Below, piece by piece: positions 11,226-23,306 of a stretch of DNA of 64,000 nt (within the stretch, counting starts at the first letter, position 1; every line of letters starts with the position of its first letter). Origin of the DNA: Acridotheres tristis. Taxonomy: Eukaryota > Chordata > Aves > Passeriformes > Sturnidae. The stretch spans positions 12,808,463-12,872,462 of the forward strand of contig CM072895.1 of the NCBI GenBank assembly GCA_037013685.1, in the 5' to 3' direction. The notes under the pieces are model-generated. The model was not told the DNA's origin, did not search any database, and saw only the letters and a program-made list of their open reading frames with translations. A program made the translations under genes and the position numbers.

Positions 11226-11880
11226 CCTGTGTCACGGTCACCAAAACTGTGGGAAAAACAAAAACTCTCCAACATTTTTTTATGTTAGAGAATTAATGCA
11301 TTACTATATTCTGGCCAGGATGTGCAGTATAAATCATTTCATCCACACAAACCCAGGTTGTGCAGTGAAAATCATTCCATCACACATAATTCCTTATCAG
11401 AAGTTTTCACACATACAGGCAAAACCCAAAGAAATTATTGTTCACTGGTCTTAAATTACGCAATTCTTAGTATTCAATCTCCTATTGGTTATTGATCCTT
11501 TCACTTTTGATGCTAATTTGGTCCTCATTCTTCAGTTCTTTTATCGGTCTTTTCCCAGACCAGGTGTCTCTGGCCATGCCAGGGGGTGATGTTCGGGGTA
11601 ATGGTCGTTAATGTTCACTTATCTCCTGTGTATCTTCTGGCTAGTCCCAATCTATGGATGTTAAAATTTTAAATTTTAAACCCCGCTGAAGAGTCTTGTG
11701 AAGAGAAACCCTCCTCCTGGGCAAAGGAGAACAAACCCCTGACTAAAGTTATGTGAAAAAAGGTCAAAGTTGTATCATTTCCAGCATCATTATTGGGAGT
11801 GTTGTTCGAGGTAGATCACATTTTTCTTGACTTTTAACTTAATTACTTCAACAGGCTTTCAACAAGAAAGCACAGAACTA
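11226..11880. mobile_element. Possible LTR-derived sequence (endogenous retrovirus family uncertain)
   Basis: The segment begins TGTCACGGTCACC, whose reverse complement ends in CGTGACA. This is an LTR-like terminus reminiscent of passerine ERV LTRs. It contains a phrase repeated with a 38-bp period (11315 and 11353: CCAGG(A/T)TGTGCAGT with AAATCATT). No coding region or clear target-site duplication is visible, and the right boundary is a guess. It would be a solo or partial LTR if real. Confidence 0.35.
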
Positions 11881-13027
11881 AAAAAATATAGATAGATAGA
11901 TGCAGCTCTTAAATAACAACACAACCCACTCACAGTTACGTGTATGTTTCTATTTGCATAAATAATAGAACTATCTCCTCCTATTTTTTCTATGGAGGTT
12001 GAAGTAGGAAAAGTATTGGAAAAAGTATTTATGTGTAGCTATGGCCTTTTAGGATTACTACTCCACTCTGACTATAGGGAATGTAGCAGGGAATGTAATG
12101 TTCCTTTTAAGGGTGAGAGTGCTGGGTGCAGCCTGTATGATAAATAAATGAGCGCTGACTGAAGGACAATGTGGGTCTGTTAAAGCATTTGGTGGCGGTG
12201 TGCTCCTGTGAGAGCACATGGTAGGGCTTTAAAGTATTCAGAGTAGCTTATCGGGCACAGAGAACGTGGATATTAAAGTCCAGCTGTAGCAGGGCTATTT
12301 CTTGATCAGGTAAGAAGGGAATGGTAACCCATAAAAGCTGTATGGAATTGGTTTGTCTACTTGCAAGTTTCTTTCACATTGGGAGGAATTTTGCATCACA
12401 AGGGTAATTCAGGAAAAGAGACCTTTCTGGCAGCAGTAAGGGCAGAAATGCAGCTCCCTCTTTCTCTTCCAGTAACAAGAGTCCAGCTGCTGAGCTTGTG
12501 TGTGGGCTGTTGTTGCACAGGCCTTGCCTCCTCATGCTAAATAGTCAAGCATACATTAAATTTTCATAGAAGTATTTGATTTAAACCTGTTCAATTTAAA
12601 CTTTTATGAAAGCCTACTGACAAATAAGCCACTGCTGAAATTTGTGTTTCTGAACAAAACTGTCCTTTTAACAATAAAAAATCTGAAGTGTGTTTTAGAG
12701 AAAAGAGTCAGCTTGTAAAATTCTCATCATCAAAATGTTGGAAGTTTTATTGTTATGCTTATCTGTCGAAACAAATTGCTCACAATCACGCCTACAGATT
12801 GAATACTTTAAATGAGCAAACTTAACACTCCCTACAAAACACCTCCTCCCCAACCCTGTGGCAAGAATTGTTTGCTTGCTGTTTCCCTAAGCAGTGTTAA
12901 ATGTCACACCCATATTGCATGTGATGCTTGCTATGTGGTTTTCAAACATTTTAATTGAAAGTATTTGAAATATTAGTTTAGTATGGAAATAATTGGATGG
13001 CAGAATTTACACTGTAATACTTGTGTA

Positions 13028-13095
13028 CAAAAAAATCCCCAACAAACCCTAAACAACAAAAAAAAAAAACCCAACCAAATCCCAAAGCGAACAGC
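13028..13095. repeat. A/C-rich low-complexity tract
   Basis: AAAAAATCCCCAACAAACC followed by a 12-A run and CCCAACCAAATCCC. Simple sequence, which creates a spurious minus-strand ORF. Confidence 0.8.
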
Positions 13096-16000
13096 AAAAC
13101 ACTGAGTGCTTATTTTATAAGACTTTGAATGTATTGACCAGCTGAATACCTGACAGTACCAAAAGCACACCAGAGCTTGGAGGAGCTGGTTACTCTCCCT
13201 GTTGCTGAAGCTGGTCAAGGCTCCCACATTTTCCTTGGGGAAGATAAAGTGAATGATACCAGAAAATGCGTTGGTGATTTCTTGATATGATGACATCCAC
13301 ATATATAGGGAAATATGTCAGTGGGTGTTACATCTTGCTCAGAATTAAAATTCTCAGTTCCCTGCCTCTTAAACAGAAAATGATTATGGTCTCTGTAAAG
13401 TTAGGTGAGATTTTTAATACATTTTCAATAGCTTCTGGGTATGTAACCTATCAATCAACTTATTATTGAGTTTTTCTCGTGGTGTCAACTCAATATGGAA
13501 GATGAGAGTAGAATTAATATATAGAACAAGCAATATGGTACTGCATATATACTTTATGTAACACATCATGTAACCCTCTTTTTCTTAGCTAATACCATTT
13601 CTTTATATAACACACAGTATAGCCCTGGTTGGCTAATGTGGTCTCTTGCAATTGAAAATATGGATGCACTGAACAATCTGTTAGTAATCTTACTGGATAC
13701 GTCTATTTTATAAACTTGTGCATAAGCCCCTAGTGTCCAGTGACATGGAATTTCCTTGTTCTGAGTGCTGCAAAAGATAACTCTTGGTGAAGGAGGTATC
13801 CTAGATACTTTGTGACTGATGTAACAGTTCTGATTTATAATATCTTGCTGAAGTTGGCATGAAATATTCACAGCACTGATATGCTGAATTAAAGCCCATG
13901 CCAAATGCCTAAGTTTTAGGATAAGGACAGAAAAGACTTAACAATGAGAGTTGCACATTGAATTTTTTTCATGCTTCGTTTTTGAATAAGGAAATTACTA
14001 TTAAAATATGCAAAAGTTTGAGTGAGTGGAAGCTGTCATTTAAGTATTCAAGTATATAATCTGTCATTAGGCACCAATATTAAACTTATGTAAAATCTAT
14101 GAAAAAATACCATTTTTGAATCAGTAGGTCTCAGTTGTGTACAAATAAAGCTATGCTGTAACTGGTAGATGGTGTAGTGATATATCTTTCTAGGTAGATA
14201 CATCTTTAGTACATTACTCTTTGCATATATCTCTTCTGAGAAAAAGCGGTTGTTCACTAAAGAGGATGAAGAATGATTTAAGTTTTATTTTTGACTGGCT
14301 GATGCTCTCTTAGCCTTGTGGTTAGCACAGAAGTGACTCACAAAAAATTCTGCAGACTTATAGGCTGTAGTAGGAATGCCATCCAGATGAAGATCTATAA
14401 AGAGAAACTCTGGATCAAGTTTCTAAATATCACATTTCTGTTCTGTTGCCAATTTTATCTATTCAAAGGTGTGACAGTATTTACTAGATTGTCTGTTTGA
14501 CAAGGTCAGATGAAGGATGCTAATGTCTAAAATGTAAAGACAGTGCTTGTTATTCATTGCAGGAACAATGAACAGAGAACTGAGCTGCGGTTTTAAACTG
14601 GCAAAATTATGTAGCTTGAGAGAGCTGAAAATGTGTATATGGACTTGATATAATCTGTTTTATTTTTTTTTGTTTAAAAAAGAGCTTGCCATTAGAGATT
14701 GTTATTTATTTTTTTTCGATTTTATACTTAAAACCAGATTAATTTCCCTAGGTGTTGTTATATCTAGAGTATTGCTTAACTGAAAACCTTTGCATTACCT
14801 GAGCAAATAAAACTAATGTGTATTAAGGGTGTGCTGTTACGACTTTCATTGTTAAATAAGGTGTTAGATTGCAGTGGATGTTTGATGGATTAGATGAGAT
14901 AAGCAAGTAGCCATTCAAGTAAGGCTGTTTGGTGGGGGGGGTTGTTTGTTTTGTTTTTGAAAACAACAACTAAACAAGACCTCCATCAAGAAATACAATC
15001 TCTCTATTAAGTTTCAGTCTTTTAAGATCAAAACCCCCATAGTTACATAATCTAAGTTCTAGAAAGCTCCAGAAAATTGAATGCCCTCTGTGAAATATAT
15101 CAGTAAAAGTACCCGCTCTTTGTTTGACCTGGAATCAATTCAAACAGGTTGGTGCCAGTGATGCCAGAAGGAAAGAAAAGGCATGTGTGGTGTTGTGGAA
15201 AACACGTGTCTTTGCCTTAGTGAAGCAGATTTTAGGGATTCTCCAAGTTTCTCTTGGAGCGCAGAGTTTCTCTGGTTTGGCTGCTCCCTGTGCTGTGCGG
15301 TGCTGCCCAGGAGGAATGTTCCCTGTGTGCTTCCCTTGGGCCTCACTCCTCTCCTGCTGCAGCCTGGAAAGGCTTGGGCACGTGTCATTACTGTAACTGT
15401 GATGGGGCATGTTGGGCTTGGCCAAATTCCTTCATGCAGCTCCATGATGGGCAAAAGCATCTCTGTTCCCAAGCAGTACAGATGGATTCCTCTCACCCTG
15501 CCTATGCCCAGGACAGGAAACATCCCTGCTGAAGAACTGGCGTAAGTGTAGGGAGGAAAAGGACTCCCTGATATTCAGTGCTGAAGGGAAATCCCTCAGA
15601 AAATTGATTTATAAAGAAGCAATTTGACCTTTTTATTAAGGCTTGTCTTTACTGGAACAGGGATGACCCCAACTCATGCTAGGGAAAGGTAGAACTAAGC
15701 AAGCCTCATTGTGCTCTGAGCTAACAAGGGAACACATGGAGCAATAAAAAGCATTTCATGCTCTCTCATGACTCTTTAAAAAGTTTTGATAAACTCTCTT
15801 TTTTTTTTCTCCTATTAAATTGCTTTCAACCAATCAAGCTTTAAAGTAGTCCTTAGTGATCTTCGAATTGGGTGGAATTCAAGGTGGGTGAATGATGAAA
15901 CAAAAGATGGTGATGGCTGTTCAGTTTGCTTTCTCTGACATCTGGTGCAAGCTGTACGAGCTCAAGATGCCTCTCTCAGGGCTGGTGTGCTGAGACAGGC

Positions 16001-16253
16001 TTTGAGAGGCTGCTCACACAGGTAGGTCTCTTTCCTGTGTTCCCTGCCAGTTCTTGCCTGCAGTTTGAGCTACTGATGCTTTCTGTTGTGTGTGGATGGA
16101 GTTTATACCTTCTCCTGGTGCAGCTGGAGAAGAAGGGGGATCATTTTAGCTCCGGACCTCTCCCAGGGACCTGAACTGTGCTCTCATTTTAGCTTCCTAT
16201 CAAGCTCATCAAACCTAATACACTGTTAATGTGTTTGCTTTCCTTCTGCACAG

Positions 16254-16439
16254 ATCATGTTTTGCACTTTGAACACTCATAAAGTGGATATGGACAAGCT
16301 CTTAGGTGCACAAATTGGCCTTGAAGATTTCATATTTGCCCATGTGAAAGGACAACGAAAAGAAGTGGAAGTTCTTAAAACTGATGATATGCTGGGGCTT
16401 ACCATTACAGACAATGGAACTGGCTGTGCCTTTATAAAG
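16254..16439 (+). CDS. GIPC2: GIPC2 exon 2: end of GH1 and first part of PDZ domain (residues 81-142)
   Basis: Sixty-two codons, phase 0 at both ends, between acceptor CACAG (ending 16253) and donor AAG|GTAAAC (16440-16441). It reads [18 protein letters not shown], then [20 protein letters not shown], both near-invariant GIPC stretches that end GH1. The PDZ domain starts at about residue 119, with [11 protein letters not shown] as its peptide-binding loop and first strands. The [12 protein letters not shown] wording is closer to GIPC1 than to my recollection of human GIPC2 (NTPKIDMERLLG), so the bird protein may keep the ancestral form. Synteny and exon 1 still support GIPC2. Confidence 0.96.
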
Positions 16440-19400
16440 GTAAACTTAATTACCAGTGCAATACTTTGTTCTATAGAAGCTTCTGTTACTATTATAGGTT
16501 AATTATTGGTTTAATGATCCTTTAGAACTATAAAATCTTTTATTATCATATATATGGTAAGTAAAGATAAAAGTTGCTTTTCTTTAGGTACGTAATTCAA
16601 AATTAGTTCAGCTAATCTGTACTGCATGTCATTCAAAATCAGTTCATTTGTTCATTGCTTCTGTAATGTGTATCAGCTTTACAATGAGACCATTGTATCT
16701 CCTGAGCTACCCTGAGGTGGTAGGTGTTAGATACTGCTTGCATCTGCCCCCTCCTGTTTTAAACGGATTTTCTGATGTCATTTATTAGATGCTTATAGAA
16801 CTTCTGTCACTCATGTGATAATGAGATCATGTTCTTCCAGTCTTTGGTGTTCCCAGGCAGAAGCCTTTGTGCTGCACAAGAGTAGGAGCAAGTACAGTGG
16901 TATTTCAGCTTTCCAGTACTGTTGCCTTAGATAGGGTGAATTACAAGGATATGGATTAACACAATTTACCACAATGAACTTGAGTAGCAAGTGTGGGCAG
17001 TAACATATACAATATGTTAATCATAATTGCTTTCCTTCTCCTCTTCTTTATGACCTAGAGGCAGTATGTTTTGAGACAAGTAGAGGCTGAGGAAATGATG
17101 CTGCCCTTCTTGCTAGACTAGGTATTAGGAACTTTAATCACATTTTCTGCCTTTTTGAGATTCTTTGCTCTAATATACTCCAATTACCCATTATTAGTGA
17201 GGCATTAGCAATTATCTTTGATTACTGCTGCCCCAATCACTGTTCTCATTGTAAACAGAGCTTCTTGTATGGAGAGGTTGTATTTTCTGTTCATTCCTTA
17301 GCTACCATGGCTATAAAACAAGACACTGTTTAGAAATCAGTTTGCTTGTCTTTGTTGTGGAAAAATGTGACTGAGGTCATGTTTGTGAAAGTCAAGATGC
17401 AGTGAAGGTTTCACTAAGCATTTTGGAAAAATCATAGCCTAACTTCTATGTTTAAAGAACAGTGAATTTCTAGTGATGGCATCCATACAGCCCATAACAT
17501 CCAGTCATGCTGCTGCTTATGTGGCATTTTAAAAGAAGGCACTGAAAGCAGTGCTTCAGTGAGCAGAGTTCATGTGTGCAGCACTGGGCAGTGACACTCC
17601 CTTTGTGCTTGCTTGGTTACAGGCAGAGAGATCAGCCCTCACACAGACTACTGCACAATTGGAGCACACTGGAAAACCCTCACAACATTAGCCAGACAAG
17701 CTGTAATTTCCAGTAAATTGTGTAAAACTCCTCTGAGCAAATATATATTTTTCCTTGCACTAGTCTAATAATAAGCATTGTAATGAAAATGGTGTGGTCT
17801 TCAAGGGAATGTGTAAATTTTAAGGAGTTTCTCGGAGCTTACTTTGTTGTTGTTGCAGATTTAGCTTGTGGATCTTTTAAACTAGCACAGAAAACACATA
17901 TACAAAATTAAAGCTGCATCTTTTTTTTTACTTTGTTGTCTAGGTAAAGGGATAAGCAGAGAATGTCTCTAGAGTTTTATAGGTTTGTTTTTGCTTCTAT
18001 ACATATATTTTCCTTGAAAATTTGTAACTATGTCCCATTCTTAATTAAGAATTAATACTAAATTTACTGATTGGTGGGTTATTGAAGGTTGCTATGGATT
18101 GTAGTTATTTTACTGCATTTTGAATAGCAGGGAGTTTTCTAGGTTTTATGTGGTAACCCGACCAATTTTAAACCTGACACTGAACTGCAGAGTTTTTTCC
18201 TGTGAAATTTAATCTTGTTTTGCCTTACCAAGGACAAAACCTGGTGTCATTTTGCGTTCACAAATTTGTTTTTGCGGTACACGGGCAGGTGGGAAAAAGT
18301 ATTATGGAGTCAAATTAGCATTCGAAGAACAGCAGTAGAACTTGAAGTGTGACTGAGTGGTGTACAAGGAGACATTATCAAATGGAGTCGGCATTACATA
18401 GGAAATATAGATTCTCATAGCTTCTCAATGGACTGTAGAGCACTTGAAATACAGGCACTTGCATCTTAATTACTGTGACAATGTAGCTTGACTGTCTCAG
18501 TCAGTTAACTTGGAGTGATGATAAAAAGTGACACAAATAATAGCCAGTGAATATTATTTTAACAGTTTTAATGTTAAAAAGAATCCAAGTGCAGAAGAAA
18601 TCTAAATGAATATTCAACGTGTAGACTACACATTAATTGAAACTGAGAGGGACAGGTTTCGAGTCCTGGTGACAGAAGCACATTTGGCACAAAAAGGCTT
18701 CTCTTTGGTGCTAGGAAGAGTTAAACTCAGCCTGAAGCTTAAAATCATCAACTATAGGACAGTGCGAGCTCTCACACTTCCCACTGACTCTCAGATGGAG
18801 GCACATGTGTGGGCTCAGACATGCACAGGGGCTGGGAGCAGCTGCTGGGAGGATTGCACAGCCAGGCTGGCTACAGTGGGAGGTGGCAATGTGTTTATCT
18901 GCCTTGTCTCACTGTTATCTCACACAAAGTTAGCCTGAACCACGTCCGTCTTTGCTGAAAAGATTGTATTCAGGAACATATTAGAATGAAATTTGTATCT
19001 GCAAAATATAAGATATTGTACTGTGTCATAGCTATTCTTTTCAATATCCATATAGTAATGGTTTATGTGATGTATGCACACCATGAACAAATATGATAGT
19101 ATGCAACAACAGAATCACCGAAATTGAAAGTGTGATAAATCATAGAGATATTTAAATGTTTTTCCCCATACTTTTTAAATTGCACTTCATAAAAGCTATA
19201 ACTTCTGTTATGACCTTTAGACTATTTATGTTATCTGTGAGATGGCAGTTAGAAGATTTTCTTATTATTTATTGTTTCAGAGGATAGCCTTTAATATACA
19301 GCTATATAGCTTGATGAGGAAAGTGGTAGTTTCACCACTGGGGATGGGTCTTATTAAGATCAGCCCTTTGCTGTATATAATTTTTTACTAAGTCTCTGGA

Positions 19401-19788
19401 CCATACTTGAGAAGAGAAAAATTCTCTTCCTATGCTTGTCAAGCTACCAAATAGAAAAACTTGAATAGACATTCACATTACTGAGATGTCTGTGATCTGT
19501 TTTAAAGCACAAAAATATTATATTATTCAGAACTCTTTATTTCTAAAGTGTCGTTGCATTTTTTTCCCATCTGATTGTATATTCAAAGCTTATTAAAATA
19601 CTTTGTTTGAAAAATAATGCTTTTCAAAATGTTTTATGATAATCTTATCGACAAAACGCTGCTGGAATAATAAGCTCAGTATTGATGTTGTTAACTGACA
19701 TTCTTGAAACTTGGTGGTGAAACTCTTAAAAATGATCACCTTTAAATAAATATTTCTAATTCTGTGGTGTTTTTTTTTTAAACAATAG
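16440..19788 (+). other. GIPC2: GIPC2 intron 2
   Basis: A 3.35-kb AT-rich intron ending in a run of nine T, then AAACAATAG. No repeat family or extra exon recognised. The stretch at about 18600-18940 is open in one + frame for 110 codons, but it lacks a known domain and is probably chance. Confidence 0.8.
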
Positions 19789-19969
19789 CGAATCAAAGAA
19801 GGCAGCCTTATGGACCAAACCAAAACCGTCTGTGTGGGCGATCACATAGAGACCATAAATGGAAAAAATGTGTCAGAGTATCGGCATTATGAAGTTGCCA
19901 AAATGCTGAAAGATCTGGAGAAAGGTCAGAAGTTTAAGCTGGAGTTGGTAGAGCCTTTGAAAGCATTTG
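19789..19969 (+). CDS. GIPC2: GIPC2 exon 3: remainder of PDZ domain (residues 143-202, then split codon)
   Basis: Sixty codons plus one base, between acceptor AATAG (ending 19788) and donor TTTG|GTGAGT (19970-19971). It reads RIKEGSLMDQ, VCVGDHIETINGKNV, RHYEVAKMLKDL, then FKLELVEPLKAF. The VGD-IE-INGKN turn and the RHYEVA-ML helix are the canonical second half of the PDZ fold, with the R-H-Y helix start typical of GIPC. The PDZ domain therefore spans about residues 119-198, encoded by exons 2 and 3. The split codon 203 (G|AG, Glu) is completed in exon 4. Confidence 0.96.
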
Positions 19970-21184
19970 GTGAGTGACCTGACTGTCCACCTTGCTCAGT
20001 AAAACACCTTGGTGGTAAAATCCCAACATTGAATTACATTGTGAGTTTATTTTCAGAATGCAGCCAGGTGTCCACCTGTGGTAACATAATGACTACAAGA
20101 AAGTACATTTAGTTTTTTTCTTTCAAGTGGAAGATTTATGAATGGATTTTCTTCCATCTTGCTTTCTTCAGCAGTCATCCTGGTGTGGGTTACCTCAGCC
20201 TGAGCCTTAGTCAGTCTCTTTTGCCACTTCATGATTTTGCAAAATAAGAACAGGAATTGTTTCATAGATACGGTTTTAAAGCATGGATCACTTCACTGAT
20301 GTCCTGATCCTCAAAACTCCTTTTTTTGATACATAATCTCTGCTGTTCTGTGTGTCAGTCTTTTCTATTTCTTTACTGGGATCTGTGCTCTCTAATGCAG
20401 AAGGAGTCTGCAGCACTGTCTGGGATTCCCCAGAACACCTCCTTTGCTGCCTGCCTGCCTGTTGTCCCTCTCCCCAGCCTTTCTGTGGCTCTCCAGTCAT
20501 GCAGCAGGTGTGCTCAGAATTGGAAGAAAGCAGAATTGCAAAGTTCTGTCTCTGCTTGCCACCTGCATGATATGAGCAAGTGCTGCTTAAACAGGAGGAA
20601 GGCATACTTACTGCTAATTCTTGTATATATTAGTTCTATCAATGTAGCAAACAAACAAACAAGACAGGTCTTGCTCAGGCAGTCAAAATAGAGACTGAGT
20701 TACAATTGTTTTTATCTCAATTTTTTTTTTGATCCCCTCCCCAAACCATGTAGTATTTTCCTGTAATAAAAGCTTCAAAATAGTGCTAAATTATAAATTT
20801 GTATGAGGTCTTCTGCACACCTGCAATAACAGTCAATTCAATATCACTGTCTTCACTACAGCAGCAAAAATTTTAAATGTTTATTTTTCAAATGTTTTTA
20901 GTGTATTAGTAGTTTACAGCTACTGTTATACACCAGTCTTGACACTTGGTGTCAGAATAGCAGCAGAAATTGAAAATGAGAGAAATGCAAAGATTTCTTT
21001 TTGCTTTTGCAGCTTCTGTGAAGAATGAGAGTCATGAGTTGATCTCTAATGTGTTTGTATATAAGTTAGTACTGCTGTTAAGTGAATGTGTATGTTATAC
21101 ATTATGCTAAAGAATTGCATATGTTGTCTATCACAATTAGTAATGCAGCAATACCTTTTTTAATGTGGGTCTATAATTTGTGTT

Positions 21185-21269
21185 CAATGCTAGAAGTATT
21201 ACACAGTCTGTTTGTAAAGAGCAGGGTAAATCAGCATTTGATTAATGACTTCAGCCATAATTTAATATA
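21185..21269 (+). repeat. Copy A of an unidentified dispersed 85-bp repeat
   Basis: Aligns without gaps to 22779-22863. I count 59 of 85 identical positions, and 48 of 63 in the 3' part that starts TCTGT(T/C)TGTAAAGA. Of 26 differences, about 20 are transitions, the pattern expected for decayed true copies. Family not recognised. Confidence 0.65.
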
Positions 21270-22778
21270 TTTACTTTAGTCAGGTGACTAAAATACCTTT
21301 TAGTCTGCCTGTGATGTAGAGGAGGAAATGCAGTGATTTCACAGCAATACTTTTTTTCTGACATTGATTGAAGAGGCAACCAGAGCTTTGTGGACAGATA
21401 TTTTGGAAGATGCACGCTATTTTTTACACTACAGAAATTAACTTGCAAATTGCAGTGCTCAGTAGGTTAAAACATCCTGCAGTTAGGCTTCAGGCACAAA
21501 GATAATGCTTAAGCTGTAGTTTAAGCACTAAGAATAGCCCCAGAGGAGATGACAGACAAGATCCGGGTCCTGCTGGACAAGTAGGTGCTGAATTCCTGTT
21601 AATTTCAACAGAATTTGGTGAGGATACAGAAATAAGAGACGAGCCTCTGTGTGAAGTTACTTTTATTTTTCTCCCTCTGAGCAGAATGTGAAATAAGTGT
21701 AATTTACTGGTTGGACATCCTTCTACCATGTACACACAGACTGTCTCAGCTGCTCTAGGCAAGGCTTGTAGCACAGAAATAAAGATTTTTACCAGTCACA
21801 AGCTGGCCCTCTGTGAATTGTGAAAACTTAATAGAAACAAAGTAAAAGCAGCATAACACAAACTCTGCATTTTAATTATGTGAACATGGTAAATAATATC
21901 TGTGATTAGGCAGAGTGTTTTGGTCTGAAGTACTGCAAATAAAGGTAATGTCAAATCATGGGTTTTAAGGTGGTAATGGTGACAGAATTTGAAAAAAATG
22001 TTTTTTTTATCAGGAGTGACTTTTTGAAACAAGTTTAGTGGAAATGACAATCTTAAGGATTTTTAAACTGTTCTTGAAGCAATGAAAGGATTAAGAAAAA
22101 GGGTTGATCCTAAGTATATATATAAGACACTGTGGCATACCTATTTGTATCATAAAAACTAATAAAATTTACTTTTCAAGGCCTGTTCAGTATAATAATC
22201 TAGATTTTTGACTAGTTATGTAAGAATGAGTTGAAATCTATCTGAGCAAAATTAATATAATATGTTAAAGTATTGCCTTCAAGAAGAACTTATTAGAAAG
22301 GCCTGATATTAAGAGGAGGAATAATCTGTTAGATAAAACAGGACAATTAAAAGCAGTTCTGCAAAATTGTCTCCTCTCTTTTAGCACTTTCCAGATTCAC
22401 TATGTAACTCCCATGTCAGTAAGTAAATTAAAGCCTTGCCGTTCTTGAATGTTAAATTGCATCCTGGAACAAGAAACCCAAACCTTAAATGATTCCATGC
22501 TCCAGTTACTAACTGGGGTGTCCTTACCCAGGATTAAACAAGAAACGCTGAATTCAGTTAAAGGAAACTTTGTGTAAACCAGATACTCTTCCTGGAGATT
22601 TATCAGCTGTGAAATAATTTTGGTGAAACCAGTGGAAAACCTCCTGCAGATCTGCTTATGGCCACTTCAGCTCTGTGAGTGCTGATAAGCAAATTGTTAG
22701 CTCAGCTCAATGTGGCTCATCATCACCTGCTTAGCAGGAGTGTTTGCACCATTGCATCAGTGAAAGATAGAAATGTTG

Positions 22779-22863
22779 CAATGCTAAAGCTGCTGTGTGT
22801 TCTGTCTGTAAAGACCAGAATAAATCTGCAGTTGGCTGATGACTTCGGCTGCTATCTAATATA
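22779..22863 (+). repeat. Copy B of an unidentified dispersed 85-bp repeat
   Basis: Partner of 21185-21269 in direct orientation 1594 bp away. Both copies share a distinctive core around ATGACTTC and end in TAATATA. Copy B is the more GC-rich of the two. Confidence 0.65.
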
Positions 22864-23196
22864 AAGGTATAAATACTCTTCTGTAAAATAGGGAAATAAA
22901 CTTATACAAGGTGCATATATGAAATGAATGCCATAGGCCTGCTTAGATATATTGGTCAATAGAAGGCCTAGCCTCTGTGCAGTTGAGAAGATATTAGAAT
23001 ATAAAGAAAAGGAAATGTCGGCAAAGCTAATCTTAGAATAGTTAATTTATAATTAGATTTTTACATAGTTTAGATCTCAATTAGAATAAAATATGAAGAT
23101 ATTATAATAACTGAAACAGATGCCTCATATTCTGTTGTACTGTATACATAATTTTGTTTGGTATTTTATTTTTGTTGGATTTTTTTTTGTCTTTAG

Positions 23197-23306
23197 AGAA
23201 GCTGGAACCAAGGTCCAAAGGCAGAACTGTGCCAGAGGCTAAAATCTCCAAAGGGAGAGAAACACTTCGCCTGAGAACCAAAGGCCCTGCTACTGTGGAG
23301 GAAGTG
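23197..23306 (+). CDS. GIPC2: GIPC2 exon 4: PDZ-GH2 linker and start of GH2 (residues 203-239)
   Basis: 110 bases, completing codon 203 and ending in phase 0. Acceptor TTTAG ends at 23196; donor GTG|GTATGG at 23307-23308. It reads EKLEPRSKGRTVPEAKISKG, a basic and variable linker, then RETLRLRTKGPATVEEV. The G-R-x-TLRLR-(T/S)KGPATVEE motif is diagnostic of GIPC proteins and precedes the myosin VI-binding GH2 domain. Reading into the intron would add VWCGLCLSVV and then stop, so intron retention would truncate GH2. Confidence 0.95.

Larger units (their letters stand above)
8679..16253 (+). other. GIPC2: GIPC2 intron 1
   Basis: A 7.6-kb intron from GTAGGG to TGCACAG. It contains a 43-bp tandem duplication at 10533-10618, an LTR-like repeat segment at about 11226-11880, an A/C-rich simple tract near 13028-13090, and a GC-richer stretch at 15240-15540 that I cannot assign. 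No alternative coding exon resembling GIPC was recognised. Confidence 0.85.
19970..23196 (+). other. GIPC2: GIPC2 intron 3
   Basis: A 3.2-kb AT-rich intron from GTGAGT to TCTTTAG. It holds two homologous 85-bp blocks at 21185-21269 and 22779-22863. Otherwise no repeat was recognised. Confidence 0.85.

Noticed and set aside
12973..13302. A 109-codon minus-strand ORF with FFFLLF and WGFF segments suggesting a membrane protein.
   Set aside because: The hydrophobic part comes from the A/C-rich simple tract read in reverse; no family resemblance.
15124..15545. Several overlapping ORFs of 90-127 codons on both strands in GIPC2 intron 1.
   Set aside because: A GC-richer patch that lacks stops; no domain and no consistent splice sites joining it to GIPC2.
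18606..18938. A 110-codon + strand ORF in GIPC2 intron 2.
   Set aside because: No recognisable domain; insertion into the protein would interrupt the PDZ fold between exons 2 and 3.
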